A stretch of 64,000 nucleotides of DNA, from assembly GCA_020091685.1 (NCBI GenBank), contig CM034599.1, positions 41,155,279 to 41,219,278 of the forward strand, given 5' to 3'. This document shows, piece after piece, positions 23,088 to 35,998 of the stretch (position 1 is its first letter; each line of letters starts with the position of its first letter). A program made the position numbers and the translations under genes. Below the pieces are notes generated by a model. The model worked only from the letters and a program-made list of their open reading frames with translations. It ran no database searches and was not told the origin of the DNA. This DNA comes from Lutjanus erythropterus. Taxonomy: Eukaryota > Chordata > Actinopteri > Lutjaniformes > Lutjanidae.

Positions 23088-23733
23088 CAGTGTTGGGCAA
23101 GCTACTTGGAAAATGTATTGACCTCAGCTACAAGTTATTCTACATTAAATGAAGCTTCACTACACTGAAGCTACCCACCAGAGAAATGTAGCAGGCTAAT
23201 CTACAATAAAATGACAAAAGTAGCTCTGTGTTTAGTAGTATATTATTAGCCCCCTCTGTACTGAAGCCATCTACACAAATATCAAATTATTTATTTAAAT
23301 TGACCACAACAATTTGGTTTTGTAGAGAAGTTTGTAAAAAAAAAAAAAAAACTGCACAAAAAACATAAAAAACATAATCTAAAGTTATACTTTTCAGCTT
23401 CTCCTGTCCTCCAATACCCCACACCTGATACCATGTCATGAAAAGTAGCCACTCAATACAAGCAAAGATCTAAAGACCCACCATGATGCAGAGTTCAAGG
23501 CATTTGCTGATGCTTACCCTCTGGTTTTGGATGCGTCATCATCATCAGGGAGGGACTCTCTGTCCTCAACAAGAGGACGAATGACTAATGACCACTAATG
23601 ACCGCAGCGAATTTGGAAACTGTCTGTAAAATTCCATGTAAGTCCAAGTAAAACTGAAATAAATGCACAGAGTGCAGCTGTAGACCGCAGCCAGCCACTG
23701 TCCAATAAGTCCTGGCTGACGTAAACTAATTGA
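23088..23733 (+). mobile_element. hAT element left part (CAGTGTTGGGCAAGCTACTTGG type)
   Basis: It starts CAGTGTTGGGCAAGCTACTTGG, then runs through AGCTAC-rich words, as in a common teleost hAT family. Sequence of similar style (AATAAGCTACAGCTACAAC) resumes near 24630 beyond the element at 23734-24557, so that element probably inserted into this one. The right end was not found. Confidence 0.5.
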
Positions 23734-24557
23734 CAGTGGTGGAAAGAGTACTGAAAATCTGTACTCAAGTACAAGTACTATTACATTGCTGAAATATTAC
23801 TCAATTACAAGTAAAATTACTAGTGTAAGAGTAATTAAAGTAAGACCTCCCAAGTAAAAATACTTAAGTAAAAGTACAAAGTATTCGTCAAAAAAACTAC
23901 TCAGAGTATTAGTTACTTTTAAATGATGATGTCACCATCACCTCTCCAGACTAGGGCTCTAAATTGTGTGTGCTTTGCTTTACCAATAGTTAAAGTGCTA
24001 ACAATCAATTAATCATTAATAATTGATTTGATACAAAACAAGTGTTTTTTTTCCTGTCATTTTGATTGGCTATTTTTTTCATTTTTTCTCTCATTTCAAG
24101 TTTTTATTTCCTTATTCAGCAAATGTCTCCAGCAGACAAAACAAAGCTAGATGAGGTGCAGTTACTGCCACAACTATTGATTAAATATATATGAATACAT
24201 TTTTAACTGGTTAAATTCTTCTTCTAAGGAAAAATCAATTAAAGATCAGTCATTAACATACTTTTTTTGGTTTTGTTCCGTTTGTGGTTCTGTTTCTGGT
24301 TTTCATTGGCTTTTTTGCAATCAAATCATTTTATTGGCTACAAAAATGCAGATAAAAGGTCTGGCTATTAATTCAAATTGTACTCAGTACTCAACTATGA
24401 TTTTAAAAGTAACTACGTAGATTACATGGCATAATGAATATTTAAGTACAAGTAAAAGTACAGACTTGAAAATCTACTCATAAAAGTACACGTACCCCCC
24501 AAAAAACTACTTAATTACAGTAATTTGAGTATTTGTAATTAATTACTTCCACCCCTG
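23734..24557 (+). mobile_element. 824-bp non-autonomous hAT element with target duplication
   Basis: The ends are CAGTGGTGGAAAGAGTA and TTACTTCCACCCCTG. They are flanked by CTAATTGA (23726-23733) and CTAGTTGA (24558-24565), an 8-bp target duplication with one change. Both arms are rich in AAGTACAAGTA and TACTCAAGTA words. There is no transposase. Related pieces lie at 1-138 and 10014-10749. Confidence 0.8.
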
Positions 24558-24899
24558 CTAGTTGATGTCTCGGCAAATAAATGTGATGAATAAAAAACAC
24601 CACCAGTCTGTAAGCCTCTTTTCTTCGTAATAAGCTACAGCTACAACTTCTCTTTGTGTACCTATTCTTCACCAAAACAGCCTGACAGCACAGTACACGC
24701 AACTTCACTCTTTGAGGTTCACAGCAGGGTCAACACAACTGTTGCACACATGGCACCACACTCATACCTGTCCCCCCTAAACAATGACAGGTAGGAACTA
24801 ATTAGCTCTTAGACAAGAGAGACATGAAGAAGAAATTTAAATACTACACATGTAAATGTGAAATTAAAATACTAGTTAAAATACTGTAAATGATAATGA

Positions 24900-24957
<58 letters not shown>
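24900..24957. repeat. (AAT)n microsatellite
   Basis: About 19 uninterrupted ATA units. The reverse strand reads as poly-Tyr, a shadow only. Confidence 0.95.
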
Positions 24958-25229
24958 TATAACATGATTTATAATAGTAATCTTAATTCTGCAAGCCCAT
25001 AATAATGTTGTGAAATTATTATACTGAAATATATCACATACACAGTAAACTGCACAGCTTAATAAGAAACACAAAACTACTATATAACTTACTACAAATA
25101 ACCTAAAAATGTCATGTGTATAGTAACCATGGTGACACTTGTAACAGGAAACAGCAACAATGATTTGTTTCATTTAGAAAGTGACCATCTAATGAAAATA
25201 AAACATGTTTTAAAAGTTATTGTAAGAAC

Positions 25230-25339
25230 TTTAATGGCGTTGTTAAGTACTCTTATCAGTACTCAGTATTGGCAAGTACCCAAATGTAAGTACTTGTACT
25301 TGTACTCAGTCTGAAAAAAGTGGTATTGCTGCATCCCTA
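25230..25339 (+). mobile_element. Right end of a hAT-type element (GGTATTGCTGCATCCCTA)
   Basis: TAAGTACTTGTACTTGTACTCAG followed by AAAAAAGTGGTATTGCTGCATCCCTA resembles the CGATACCGATGCATCCCTA end of a frequent teleost hAT family. The left end is not identified. Confidence 0.5.
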
Positions 25340-25976
25340 GTTAATGTGAATGAATGATATCAAACATGTAGAGGAGGAAACACAAGTTTACCTGATTACT
25401 GTTCACTCTGTTCACTCTCAGGATGTTATTTTGTCTTTAGTTCTGCTTCATCCTCTCATTAAAGGTGTACACATTGACACATGCTTTCACACGAGGGGGA
25501 GGCGGGGCCCTTGTGTACCTCACAGGGCCCTACACAACTTGCGAAGTGTCCGTATAGGGTAGACCGGCTCTAATTGTGTTATATTAAGTGTTATACCTGC
25601 AGTTTCACCATAAATATCTTCTGTCTGTGGTTTACTGGTGGCTCTAGCTGCTGCTGCCGGTGGCTTTTTTAAAAGTTGTGAATGTCAATGAGAATGAAAT
25701 ACTTCTTCTTTGGGGCAGGCTATGGAGGCTGTATGCCCGTTGGCGAGTTATTACTGCCTCTCTGTCAGATTCCAGTACTGCGCATTGACACACACGCAGT
25801 GCAGTCAGAGAGAGACTGAGAGAAATTACTTATACAATGTCATTTTCAAAACGTAAAAGATGCAGGGCTTTTGAGAAAACATCCAGGGCTTGAGCCTCTG
25901 TAGCTACCCCCTAAATTTGCCCCTGGTACCAAAATCCAGAAACTTGTATCATTCAAAGTCTTTTGAAAGTTCATGG
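25340..25976. other. No gene recognised
   Basis: Unremarkable sequence. A GGGCTT...GCCCTGG-type fragment near 25865-25930 may be another decayed transposon end. Confidence 0.4.
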
Positions 25977-26660
25977 GCCCTATCTTACGCCCGGCGCAAG
26001 TGGTTTTGCTATCTTACACCAGCGCAAGTGCCATTTTTGCCATGTGTGTAAGATACAGACAAGACACTTGCACTGGGTCTGTGCCACTGTGGGTGGGAGG
26101 TCTAAGCATGAAGGCAAAACGAAGGCGTGGTCAGTGTGTTTGCTATCTTCTGCCCAGCACATTGGAGTAAAAACTGCTTGTGCCTTAGGGTCCTATCTTA
26201 TGCTGATCTAAAGCACAAGTGGAAAGCTCAAGGTGCCATGGATTTAATTTATTCAAGGTGTGTCCAAATCTACCTCTGCTGTCTTGTGCCAGGGGCGGGA
26301 GTGATATTTTGCCCTGCCCCGCCCAATGCGCCACCAGTGCAAAGCAGGATACACTTATTAGTTGTGTCCAAGTGCCCTCATTAATTCACAGGCGAGTTCA
26401 GGCCGAATATGCAATAAACCAATCAGAAAGTCAGCTCTCATCACCTTTAAGAGGCAGGTGTACCAGGAACAGAAGCTGTGTCAGCATGACTGTGAATTTA
26501 CTAGGAGGGAACAAAGAGAAAAGATTTGTAAAGTTGGGAGACAGATCTCCTGGTTTGAGAAGTGAGAGTGCGAAAAATATGGAGACAACAGGACGTCTCA
26601 AAAAACAGCTTCATGTGTACATGAATGTCTGCAAAAAACAATACAATAAATAAACTGTAA
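25977..26660 (+). mobile_element. DNA-transposon fragment (GGGCCCTATCTTACGCCCGGCGCAA type)
   Basis: It starts GGGCCCTATCTTACGCCCGGCGCAA and repeats the theme GGGTCCTATCTTATGCTGATC near 26189. GTGCAAAGCAGG and CACTTAAGAGGCAGGTG-like words follow. This is the layout of a very common fish non-coding DNA transposon with CCCGGCGCAA ends. The superfamily is not certain. ORFs here are compositional. Confidence 0.45.
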
Positions 26661-27789
26661 AATGTCATGCAGATATGTAGCTGGTTATGTTTTACACTGA
26701 GGCACCTTGGAAATGTGTTTAGCCAGCTCCACTGGCTGAGGAGCAGGCGACAAAGGTGGGGAGTCTGGAAGCAGATTCATAAAATCTCAGGATTTGTACA
26801 AAAGTTTTATTCTTGTGTCTAATGGCGCCTTTTCATTGACATTGTGTACAATTGAACCACCCTGCCTTCTCTCTGAATACACAGTAATGCAATAAACACT
26901 CTCAGGTCAGAGTAACGGCCCACATTGTGTGAGTACATCATAACATCAGCACTGGAGACTGCTTCATCTAAAACCCCATACAGCCATAACAACAAAGATT
27001 AACATGGGAAAAATAATCATAGAAATGGAAATTGATGTGTGTGGTGCAGGGGAGTGAGCAATGACATGCTTATGCTCTGTGGCCATGAACAACTCTGTCC
27101 CATGATAAAACCAGTTTATAGCAGTAATATAGCATGCTGCTGTGGAAGGTATATAGGGCTATAAAATGTAATGCTCACAGGACAGAGGACAGTGATGAAA
27201 AGTGCTGGTGAATGTATAGGCTGTGTACATGGAAAATCAGGGAAGAACAAACCTTTACAAAAAAGTACATGCATAACTCATGCCTCCATGACAACATAGT
27301 ACTTCCTACTTGCTTCCCCCACAGCATTTTCAAGAACTGTAGTTCTAAACTCAGAGTAAAAGCGTAACTATAGGAGTGAATCCATTACTATAATAGGCGC
27401 CTGAGCAATAGAGCAAATGGAGCAGCTGAACCCCCACTATTAGACTTGGGGGAGTAAAACGTGTGCTTTTGCATGCCTGGTTTTTGATCTTACAACTTTG
27501 CTATTTTTAAACGTTTGAGGTATTTTGGAATAAAAAGGTCGGTGCACTCCCTCCAACACAAACAGGAAGCAGCAAACTGAATTGTTACTTTGGTACCAGC
27601 ACTTTCTCACCTTATTTAGACGGTACCTTGATCACCCACAGCTGTGGGTTTGTTGTTGTTTGTTGTAAAGCTGTTGAAGATACGTTTCTTATACCATTGC
27701 TATGTTGATACCCAGCATTCCCTGTCATTCCCTCCCAAACACCACACACACGTCTCTACTCATATGTCATCATGCCTTGCTGAAATCTT
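26661..27789. other. No gene recognised
   Basis: No coding region and no repeat ends recognised. Confidence 0.4.
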
Positions 27790-28520
27790 GAAACATGGAT
27801 GAACGAACATCACCTTCAAGCTAATCTCTCCAGGACTGAGCTCCTTGTCCTCAATACAACAAGAGATCATTCAGCTTGAATCCACCCAGCTCACTCCAGC
27901 AAAGTCTGCCCAAAACTTGGGTGTCATGATTGATAACCCTCAAGATCCACATGGCCTCAGGAGTTGCAGTAGACAATGCAGGATGTTATGAGAGCTTGTA
28001 CTGGGAGTTGTGCTGCATGCTCAGATGGGTTCTGATCTTCCTGATGTTGTACAGGACAATTTGACATGACTGAGCAACTTACTGTCGGGCCTCCAGGCAT
28101 GCACATTCAAACCTCTACAGATGATCCAGAATGCAGCAACACGTGTGGTTTTCAATGAGCCAAAAACAGCACATCACCCTGCTGTTCAGATCGCTCCACT
28201 GGCTTCCAGTTGCTGCCCGCATCAAATTCAAAACCCTGACAACTAAAAGTACTCCTGGCTATCTGAACTCCTTCATGTAGGTCTGTGCTCCCTCCCACTC
28301 ACTATCCTCTGCCAATGAAAGGGGCATGATTCAACCACCACAATGGGGCCCAAGGTCGCTAGCTACACTCTTTGAGTCCATCTAAGTCTTTCAAAAAAGA
28401 CTAAAGACACAGGTCTTTCGAGAACACCATGCATCCTTTACCCCCTGCACTGCCAGTAGTCACCCGTGTCCTATCAGACTTTTTAAACTTTTCTTTATGG
28501 CACTACTTACGTTGTTCTCT
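27790..28520 (+). pseudogene. L2-type LINE reverse transcriptase fragment
   Basis: Translation in changing frames gives MNEHHLQANLSRTELLVLNT, then KLGVMID, then RPPGMHIQTSTDDPECSNTC / QMIQNAATRVVFNEPK and LHWLPVAARIKFKTL. This is the ordered C-terminal part of L2/Maui-type reverse transcriptases (normally KTELLVF, LGV.D, LVQALVISRLDYCNALL, LQ.IQNAAARVVFNEPK, LHWLPVAARIKFK). The frame is broken many times and the 5' part is missing, as is usual for 5'-truncated LINE copies. Confidence 0.75.
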
Positions 28521-31214
28521 CCTGACTAGATCCTTGCTTGTGTTGTGTCAGCTTCCAGACATGTTGTTGTAGTTGTAAATTGCAATTAGAAAGACTACAC
28601 AACCAGAAGACATGTAAGTGACATCATGAATTTCCCCCTCCAAAGGACAATCAGAAATTGGCTATAGAAGCAATATGTCCAACCTACTCCACACATGACC
28701 AGTTAAATGATATTGGTGGGAAGGTCTATGTGTGAATCAGATCTATCATTATCCTAGTGCTTATTTAACAGATCACTAATAAACCCAGTGAGCTTTTGAA
28801 CATCTTTCTGACTGAGCCATAAGTATCACTATCATGAATCTGAACTGGGCTTTACAAATTTTCAAGGACACACCTTACCAGAAACGATGCTCTGCCCCCA
28901 TCCTCCTCAGCAGTATACTCACAATGTCACTGCTTCAATTGTTTCTTAAACTCTCTTTTTGTTTCAACCCACTTTTAGCAAAGAAAGCTTGGAGATTGTG
29001 AATCTAGGCAGTGGCTGGTGAAAGAATGAAAAGAACACAGTAAAAGCCAAGCAAAAGTGATAACTGCAGCTCAAACAGGACTTCATTCTGAGTATATGAA
29101 TTTAATGTGGACAATCTGGATGAGACATGTGGAAAGTCTTTGGCGATTAGACTCCGTCATGACGTCATCATGTATAAAGGGGTAGTGAAGCTGCGATTAA
29201 AATGGGAAACCCCCGTGATGGAGTCTAGACACTTGTGGTGGTGGTGGAGGGATGACTGAAGATCAGGACGTGATGAGGACTGGACTGATGAGCTCAACCT
29301 GGGAACTGGATAGAAGAACTGGAAATGAAGGGGATGGAGGAGGGTTGCAATGATTCTGCATTGAAATGACTGACAGCATCAGAGAGGAAAACAGATTTTG
29401 AGGTTTGATGGCAATAACATGATTGGCTGATGGAGATAGAGGCTAAATCTGGTTGGTTAACGGAAAAGTAAACACCAATAACCAGCTAACTGAGAATAGG
29501 AGAGGAGGAGAGGAAGAGAGAGCTGTGAATGAATGAGCTATAAAGATAGTCTTTATGACTGAACTTACATGCTAAGCTTCATATGTGAAGGGTTGGTTAA
29601 TTGTGTGCTGTGCTCTTTTCTATATTCATATTCATATTCTAATATTATATTTATTAGCCACATCAGAAGCGTGACATCCCTTTAGGAGTTGAGTGTGAGT
29701 CACTTCTGTTAAACAGAAGGTGAATGTGCTGCTGCTGCTGATGGTGACTCATTTCATCACGTCCTGCAGGTGCTTCACAATCAATGCATTTTAATGAAGG
29801 CAGTGTGGCCCTGTAAAGGGAAGAGCAGAACTGAGAAAAATGACTTTAAAGTTTTCTTGTTGCAAATAATTGCAGGCAGATACTTGGATATGTGTCAGTT
29901 TATATCATTATATCAGGTTATTGTTTCTACATATTAATCCTGACCTCTGATTTGAGCCTTGACCTTATTTGGAAGTTCCTGTATTCTGCAGAGTGTACCA
30001 AAAATACTGGGTCAAAGGCAGTAACTTCCGTTTTATCTGATCACTTTAGCTTTAAAAAGCAGAATAATGACAAATATGATTAGTCTGACAATGATGTCAA
30101 ATGAAATTATACCTTTTACAGTTATTCTTTATATTATTGCTATTATCATTATTTATTTACAACATTTATTATTTTATCACGGTACACTTGTGATGTTCCA
30201 AATAACTTTTAAAATCAGATTATTTCAATTGCTTGGGGATATTTCTGAGCATTTGAAGCTCCTAATATTTATGTTCTAATAAAATAAAATTTGAATTTTA
30301 GATATAAAAGTCAAAATATTGCAACAGAAAAAATACTAAGTACATCAAACCTTGTCCAGTATGACACTAATTGATTCATTTTAATGCATTTTCACACCTG
30401 CAATCGATGTGGTGGTGAGTTTGAGAGTTATGACTCTGTGCTCTTATTTTATTAATTTTTTATACTGCTGTTATAGATAGTAGTATAATGCACATAGTTG
30501 ACATATTTTCATTTTCTTGCAGATATTTTACATGTTAGAATACAGTAACTGAATTTCAAACCTCTATTTTCTCCAAAATACAATACATTTGAGAAAAATA
30601 TTTGTCCACATGACAAATGATGTCTTTAATATCAAAACGATTAGAACTCATTTTTGACAGAGCGGTAGACCTTTACTTTGAAACCACAAGTATTGGTAGT
30701 GACATTTGCGGCCTGCCAGTGTTATAAAAGATTTAATCCAGATGTTCTGAAACTAGATTTAGACATGTTATAGACTTCCTGACAAGAAGAGGTTGTTTGA
30801 AGACATTGAAACTAAGCAACTGACATGAAAACCACTGAGGAGGAGCTACACTCTACCAGCACCTCAGGGCTGTTTGTCAGGTCTGTACCTGCAAGCTACA
30901 CAACACCAGTAACCCTACACACAAACTACACAATCAATAAAAAAAAATCACCTTTTTTTGGAGCCTCCTCCACTGACATGTGTTGCGTTTTAGAGCAGCT
31001 TTCTGTTCCAGCCATCTCCTCTCTTGTGTTTTGTCTTCTGTAAGAGAAGATAGGAGTATTGTGTTATACCTATGGAAGTAAATCTATGGTGTTGACTTTG
31101 AAATATCAATAAATTTTCTATGATCAAATGATTAACAATTTTTAAAAAAGTTTAAAAAAAACATCAAATTTGAAATAATAAAAACAAAAACATTAACGTG
31201 TGTAAACCAAGTCA
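28521..31214. other. No gene recognised
   Basis: Mostly AT-rich sequence. A palindromic TGACGTCA (29160-29167) with TATAAAGG at 29173 and inverted GACTCC/GGAGTC words nearby is described under findings. No coding region was recognised. Confidence 0.4.
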
Positions 31215-31422
31215 CATATAAAACTGGAAAAAAGTATTTAGAAAGAAAGAAGTAGTTCCTACATAAAACTCTTCACACAACATCCGTGGATTATTTTGAG
31301 GAATGGTCCTGTTTTTTAAATGTATTATTTTGGTGCTTTGAGCACCACAGGACTAGGGCCATTTAGTTCTATTATTTTGGAGGCAGATATGTCCAAAATG
31401 TGTATTGGGGTGAACTGTCCCT
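31215..31422 (+). mobile_element. Foldback MITE, TTAA-flanked family, copy 2
   Basis: It contains AAAACTCTTCACACAACATCCG, TGGATTATTTTGAGGAATGG, TTTTGGTGCTTTGAGCACCACAGGACTAG and the end TGGGGTGAACTGTCCCT before TTAA (31423-31426). These are the reverse complements of blocks in the 34.2-kb copy. Left part truncated or decayed. Confidence 0.6.
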
Positions 31423-31589
31423 TTAAATTTAAACTTAATGCAGCAGATATCTCAAAAACTAGGCGACTCCCACAAAACAGTACTGATATGAAATATTTGT
31501 ATGTGAGCAAAAGCTCTCATGAAAGAAACGCACTTACCTCATGCCACAAAACTTTACTAATGATTTGATCCCACTTGTATCTTCATCAG

Positions 31590-31853
31590 CAGAGCCAGCT
31601 GGCAATCTAGGCAAATGCTAAGGGCGCCGTGGCCTCCAGGGGGCGCCACAAAATTGGGAAAAAATTCACCTTCAATATAATTATATTAAAACTAGTTATG
31701 ACTATTAACTCTTAAAATGGAAAAGCATAGATTCAAATGTAAAGCAATGCCCAATTAATATTACTACAAATGATAATACCAAATGGATGCCGATGGAGGG
31801 GGGCGCCATATAAAATCTCGCCTAGGGCACCACATTGGATAGGGCCAGCTCTG
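31590..31853 (+). mobile_element. 264-bp hAT-type MITE with perfect 8-bp target duplication
   Basis: It begins CAGAGCCAGCTGGC and ends GGGCCAGCTCTG. TTCATCAG lies on both sides (31582-31589 and 31854-31861). GGGCGCC words recur inside both arms. An 8-bp perfect duplication with CAG...CTG ends identifies hAT. It is non-coding and, with its unchanged duplication, probably fairly recent. Confidence 0.85.
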
Positions 31854-31861
31854 TTCATCAG

Positions 31862-34188
31862 GTCAGAGAATGGTCTGTCACATGAGATGAGAGGCATCTT
31901 TTTTACATGTTAATGTAGCGGGGGATACTAGGCACAATTGGCCAATCAGGATAAGAGCACCTGAGTTGTTAGGAGGGTTGGGGTTAGCTTCACTCCTGCT
32001 CCTGAGATCACATCTATGCGCATGCTTCCTTGGCAAGACAAACAAACTATTTTATTCAAGATTATTTGTTTGTAAGCGTAATGCAGAGGTGTAAGTGCAC
32101 CCTGAGGTAACATATTTGTATTTATTGTGTAAATATTGAATTTCTGTAAAAATGTGGGTCTGCCAACAATTTATCCTTTCTTTTGTGAGGGTCCTAACGG
32201 TCCAGGAACAGCAGCAGAGACAAGGTATGATGATGACTGCTTGGCTGAGTGTAGACTGAGATATAATATGTGCTCTGTTCAAATTCACAGGCAAAGCGCT
32301 GGTTGCCATTTACACTGTATTGTATATTGGTTATTTTGGATTTAGTTTGTTTTTAGTTTTAGTAGTTTGAGTATATTGCTAATTGAAGTTTTATGTGGTT
32401 TTAGTGCTGCAACTGGTGTTGGCCTCTGGTCACTGGAGCGGCTGGTGCAGTGGAAGTTTACCTGCTGGTTTGTGATATCATTTAAGGTTTGCTGTGGCAC
32501 TGGTAGTGGTTTGGGTGTTTCTCTGTTGGGTTAAAAGTGGGTTTACTTTGTTTGTAGCTTTGGTATTTCTTTATTTATTTTTGGTTTATTAGCATACTTC
32601 CAGTGCATCAGCTTGCAGCAAGACATTTTACTTTTTAACCATTTTATAATCCATGTCACTGACCCTTGTTGTAATAAAATAGCCTGTTATGGCATTTTGA
32701 CCCACAATGACTGTTGGCTTCATCACTGAAGTTCACCTGTATGTATATCAGAACTTAGGTGGGTGTCACATTAAGGTTTGCATTCACATGTTCACCTAAA
32801 TTCATGTCTTTTTCAAGGTGAATTTACTTGTCATTAAATTTCCAAATGTGAAAATTGTTTACCAAACATCACGTGTTCACTTGTGAATTTAACTTTCCAC
32901 ATGCTAAGGTTTGCAATCACATGTAAAGCTAAAATCATTGTTGTTATTTATCATGTGAATTTTAAGAAACCCATGTAATTTCCAAATGTGAAACTTAAAA
33001 TCACATGTGAAATCAGTATTTCACATGTGCTTTATCCTGAAGTATGATTGAGGAAGCCTTCCATGCTGCAAAAACACAGCATGTCATCATTAAACCAAGT
33101 ACTGAGTATAAAGAGCTAATGTTCCTTGACATACACCCACCTGTTTCTGATGCGGGTCTACCAAAACCAGTCATTAAGTGCAGTAGCTTTTCTGTTCTCT
33201 GTCACAGTGCTGACATTAGTTTCTAGTAAATTCCTTACACAAAGTGTAAAAACATTGCTTTTAGTTACTATCCATCTTAGGTGTCTTCTCATACCTTCAT
33301 TTACTCAGGAAAGGATACTGAGGAGTGTGCGTTCTGAAAAATGGCATATTAAACCACACCTGCTTCACTGAGGGCTAAATCTACCCTCACATATACAGTT
33401 ATGATTAATATTAATGTGAGGGAATATGTCTGATTTGATTCCTATTCCCTCACCTTCTACATCACTAACTCTTACAATATGTTTTTTCCCACAATGCCTT
33501 TTGACAGCCTTTCGAGAGCAGTTGCATCCTGCTGTGTGTTACATGTAGGTGGAGGGAGCAGAGGTAGACAAGTTTCTGTATGTGAGGCTGCAGCAGAAAT
33601 GTCTCCACCTGATCTGACCTCAGCACACTCACTGTTTCACATGCTGCCTGTGCTCCAGCTGAACGTTGGATGATACACCCTGGGTCTTCATAAAATACCA
33701 CCATGACAGTAAACTGGGTGAGATATCTGTTGTCCTGCTTGTCATACTGAGGTTTGGGTGCAAGAAGCCCCAAGGGTGCTGACAGTTATAGAGATGCCTG
33801 TCAAACTGATAACTTTCAGTGCTCCTAAAGAAAAAAAAAATCACTAAAAAGCAATTCTGTGGCATTTCATAGCACAGACACATTGACTAGAATGAAGTGG
33901 TACATCTAGGGAACATATGAACACACTGCCCCACAAACCTGCAGCCAGAGGCAGCAACAATAATAGTTTGATGACCACATCAGTCTGACAGACTTTCAGT
34001 CATAAGTCACGAGTCATAAGTCTACTGTAGCTCATTTTCAAACGCACTGGTTATATCGTATCACAAGAATAAAACATGAAACTGTTGCCAGAAAGGGACA
34101 GGGAGGCAGTTCTTGAGCCCCAGTAATCAAGCATCACCCCCAAAACATGTGTTGGGTTATGTGGCAGCAGTCTGGTGTATTGATTTAA
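31862..34188. other. No gene recognised; contains a CACATG motif cluster
   Basis: No coding region. The 32780-33025 cluster of CACATG / TGTGAA words is listed separately. Confidence 0.4.
32780..33025. repeat. Cluster of imperfect CACATGTGAA palindromic motifs
   Basis: Variants such as TTCACATGTTCACC, CCAAATGTGAAAA, ATCACGTGTTCAC, AATCACATGTAAAGC, CCAAATGTGAAAC, AATCACATGTGAAATC and TTTCACATGTGC occur about every 25-35 bp. The core CACATGTG is an E-box. The pattern could be a decayed tandem repeat or a transposon interior. Confidence 0.5.
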
Positions 34189-34790
34189 AGGGACATTTCA
34201 CTCCCAAATCAAAAATACATATTTTCCTCTGGCTTGTAATGCTATTTATCCATCTAGATTGTTTTGGTGTGAGTTGCAGAGTTTTGGAGATATCAGCCAT
34301 AAAGATGTCCGCCTTCTCTCCAGTATAATGGGAATAAATGGTACTCAGTTAATGGTGACATATCTGCCTCTCCAGTATAATAAATGGAACTAGTCCTGTG
34401 GTGCTCAAAGCACCAACATAATACATTTAAAAAACTCAACACCAAAGTCTCTTTCCAGAAGTCATGACCAGGTCACTCAAGATAATCTACAGACCTTGTT
34501 GTGAGCAGTTTCATGTAGGAACTACTTTCTTTCTTATTCAACAAATGTAGTTTTTGTAGATTCTATTGCAGAAAAAAAGTAGTTACTAAACAAAACTCCT
34601 CACAAAAAGGTTTGTGGATTGTCTTGAGTGACTGCCAGATGATTTATTTCTTGTGAGCACCACAAGCTGAATGCCCTCTACAACAGATATCTCAAACTCT
34701 GGAACTCACACCAAGAAAATCTACATGGATAAATAGCACTACAGGGCAGCGGAAAATATGCATTTTCAATTTAATTTGATTTAGTCAGTT
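34189..34790 (+). mobile_element. Foldback MITE, TTAA-flanked family, copy 3
   Basis: It starts after TTAA (34185-34188) with AGGGACATTTCACTCCC. GTCACTCAAGATAATCTACAG, then TTGTGAGCAGTTTCATGTAGGAACTACTTTC (34472-34534), is matched by an inverted copy at about 34570-34635. This gives a long hairpin around a roughly 35-bp loop. Right end decayed, so the limit is approximate. Confidence 0.6.
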
Positions 34791-35258
34791 TTGTTTTATA
34801 TATTCCATTTCTGCATTTTACATTTTCTTATTTTTTGTTACTGTTAATAAAATATTAATTTAATAAATGCCTTACAGTCATTGAAGAGGCTCTCTACACC
34901 CTCCATTACTGCCCTGAATGCTAACTAGATTGCCAACAAAGTGCACTGTCTTATAACATTTTTCTACCCGAAGTGAAGACCTTCCAGTTGCAAATCATTT
35001 CTACCCATTAGAACCCACCCCCAGTATTTTCTGCAAGCAGCACCATTTATCTTGTGAAGAAGGAAAAAAGTGTCTCCACATCGTGCTGAGGGATCCATGT
35101 TACCACGGCACTGCTGTCTTTTCATCTGCACATTAAAGATGCTTTTGTATTTGGGCTCATTACAATTCTAACCTTGCTCAAGGAGACGCCATCCAATCCA
35201 ATCTCCATAAGTCAGCTGCATGGAGGTGAACATTATGAGCAGCCATTTAAATACAAGT

Positions 35259-35300
35259 CCCTCCTCCTCCTCCTCCTCCTCCTCCTCCTCCTCCTCCTCC
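35259..35300. repeat. (CTC)n microsatellite
   Basis: About 14 CCT units without interruption. The frames reading poly-Leu are shadows. Confidence 0.95.
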
Positions 35301-35893
35301 ACCACTGCCTCTTCTCCCAGTCAGGCCAACACCTCCTGCTGATGGATTGGGCCCCATTGACTTCCTGATGCTCCCAACTCTCTGATAGTTTGTGGCCATG
35401 AAACAGTCACAGCAAGCGATGGGATTGGAGGACAGGAATGGCGAGATGGTGAGGCGAGGAGGGGGACAACTGCGGGTAGAGGGAGAGTGTAGTGGAAGAA
35501 CGACACGTGCACAGACTGATAGAAGTGAGATGCAGGCTGCTCTGCTACCAGTGGGTGCTGATCATGCTTAGTATAGTCTGGGTAATTGTAAAAGCCTTGT
35601 GGCAGGCCTGAGGTCAGTCAGCCATCAATGTCAATCCACCAATCAAATCCACTCACTGTCTCTGAACCACTGCTTCACTCTCACTCAGCTTTTCATTTGA
35701 TCTTCTCTTACCTTGTATCATCTGCTCATAACACTGTCCTTTTTGCATATGGGGAATACTTGAATATATATATATATAACATATATAACATATTTACCAA
35801 CATTATTGTGATCACATTTTTGCCATGTGTATATGTGTGTATTATACTATCAGAATATATATATTTATGTGCACTGTGGTATTACAGCATCAC

Positions 35894-35945
<52 letters not shown>
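35894..35945. repeat. (ATT)n microsatellite
   Basis: About 17 uninterrupted ATT units. Confidence 0.95.
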
Positions 35946-35946
<1 letters not shown>

Positions 35947-35980
35947 TTTATGCTTTGCTATCTATGGCATGATGTTCAGG

Positions 35981-35998
35981 AATATATATATATATGTA

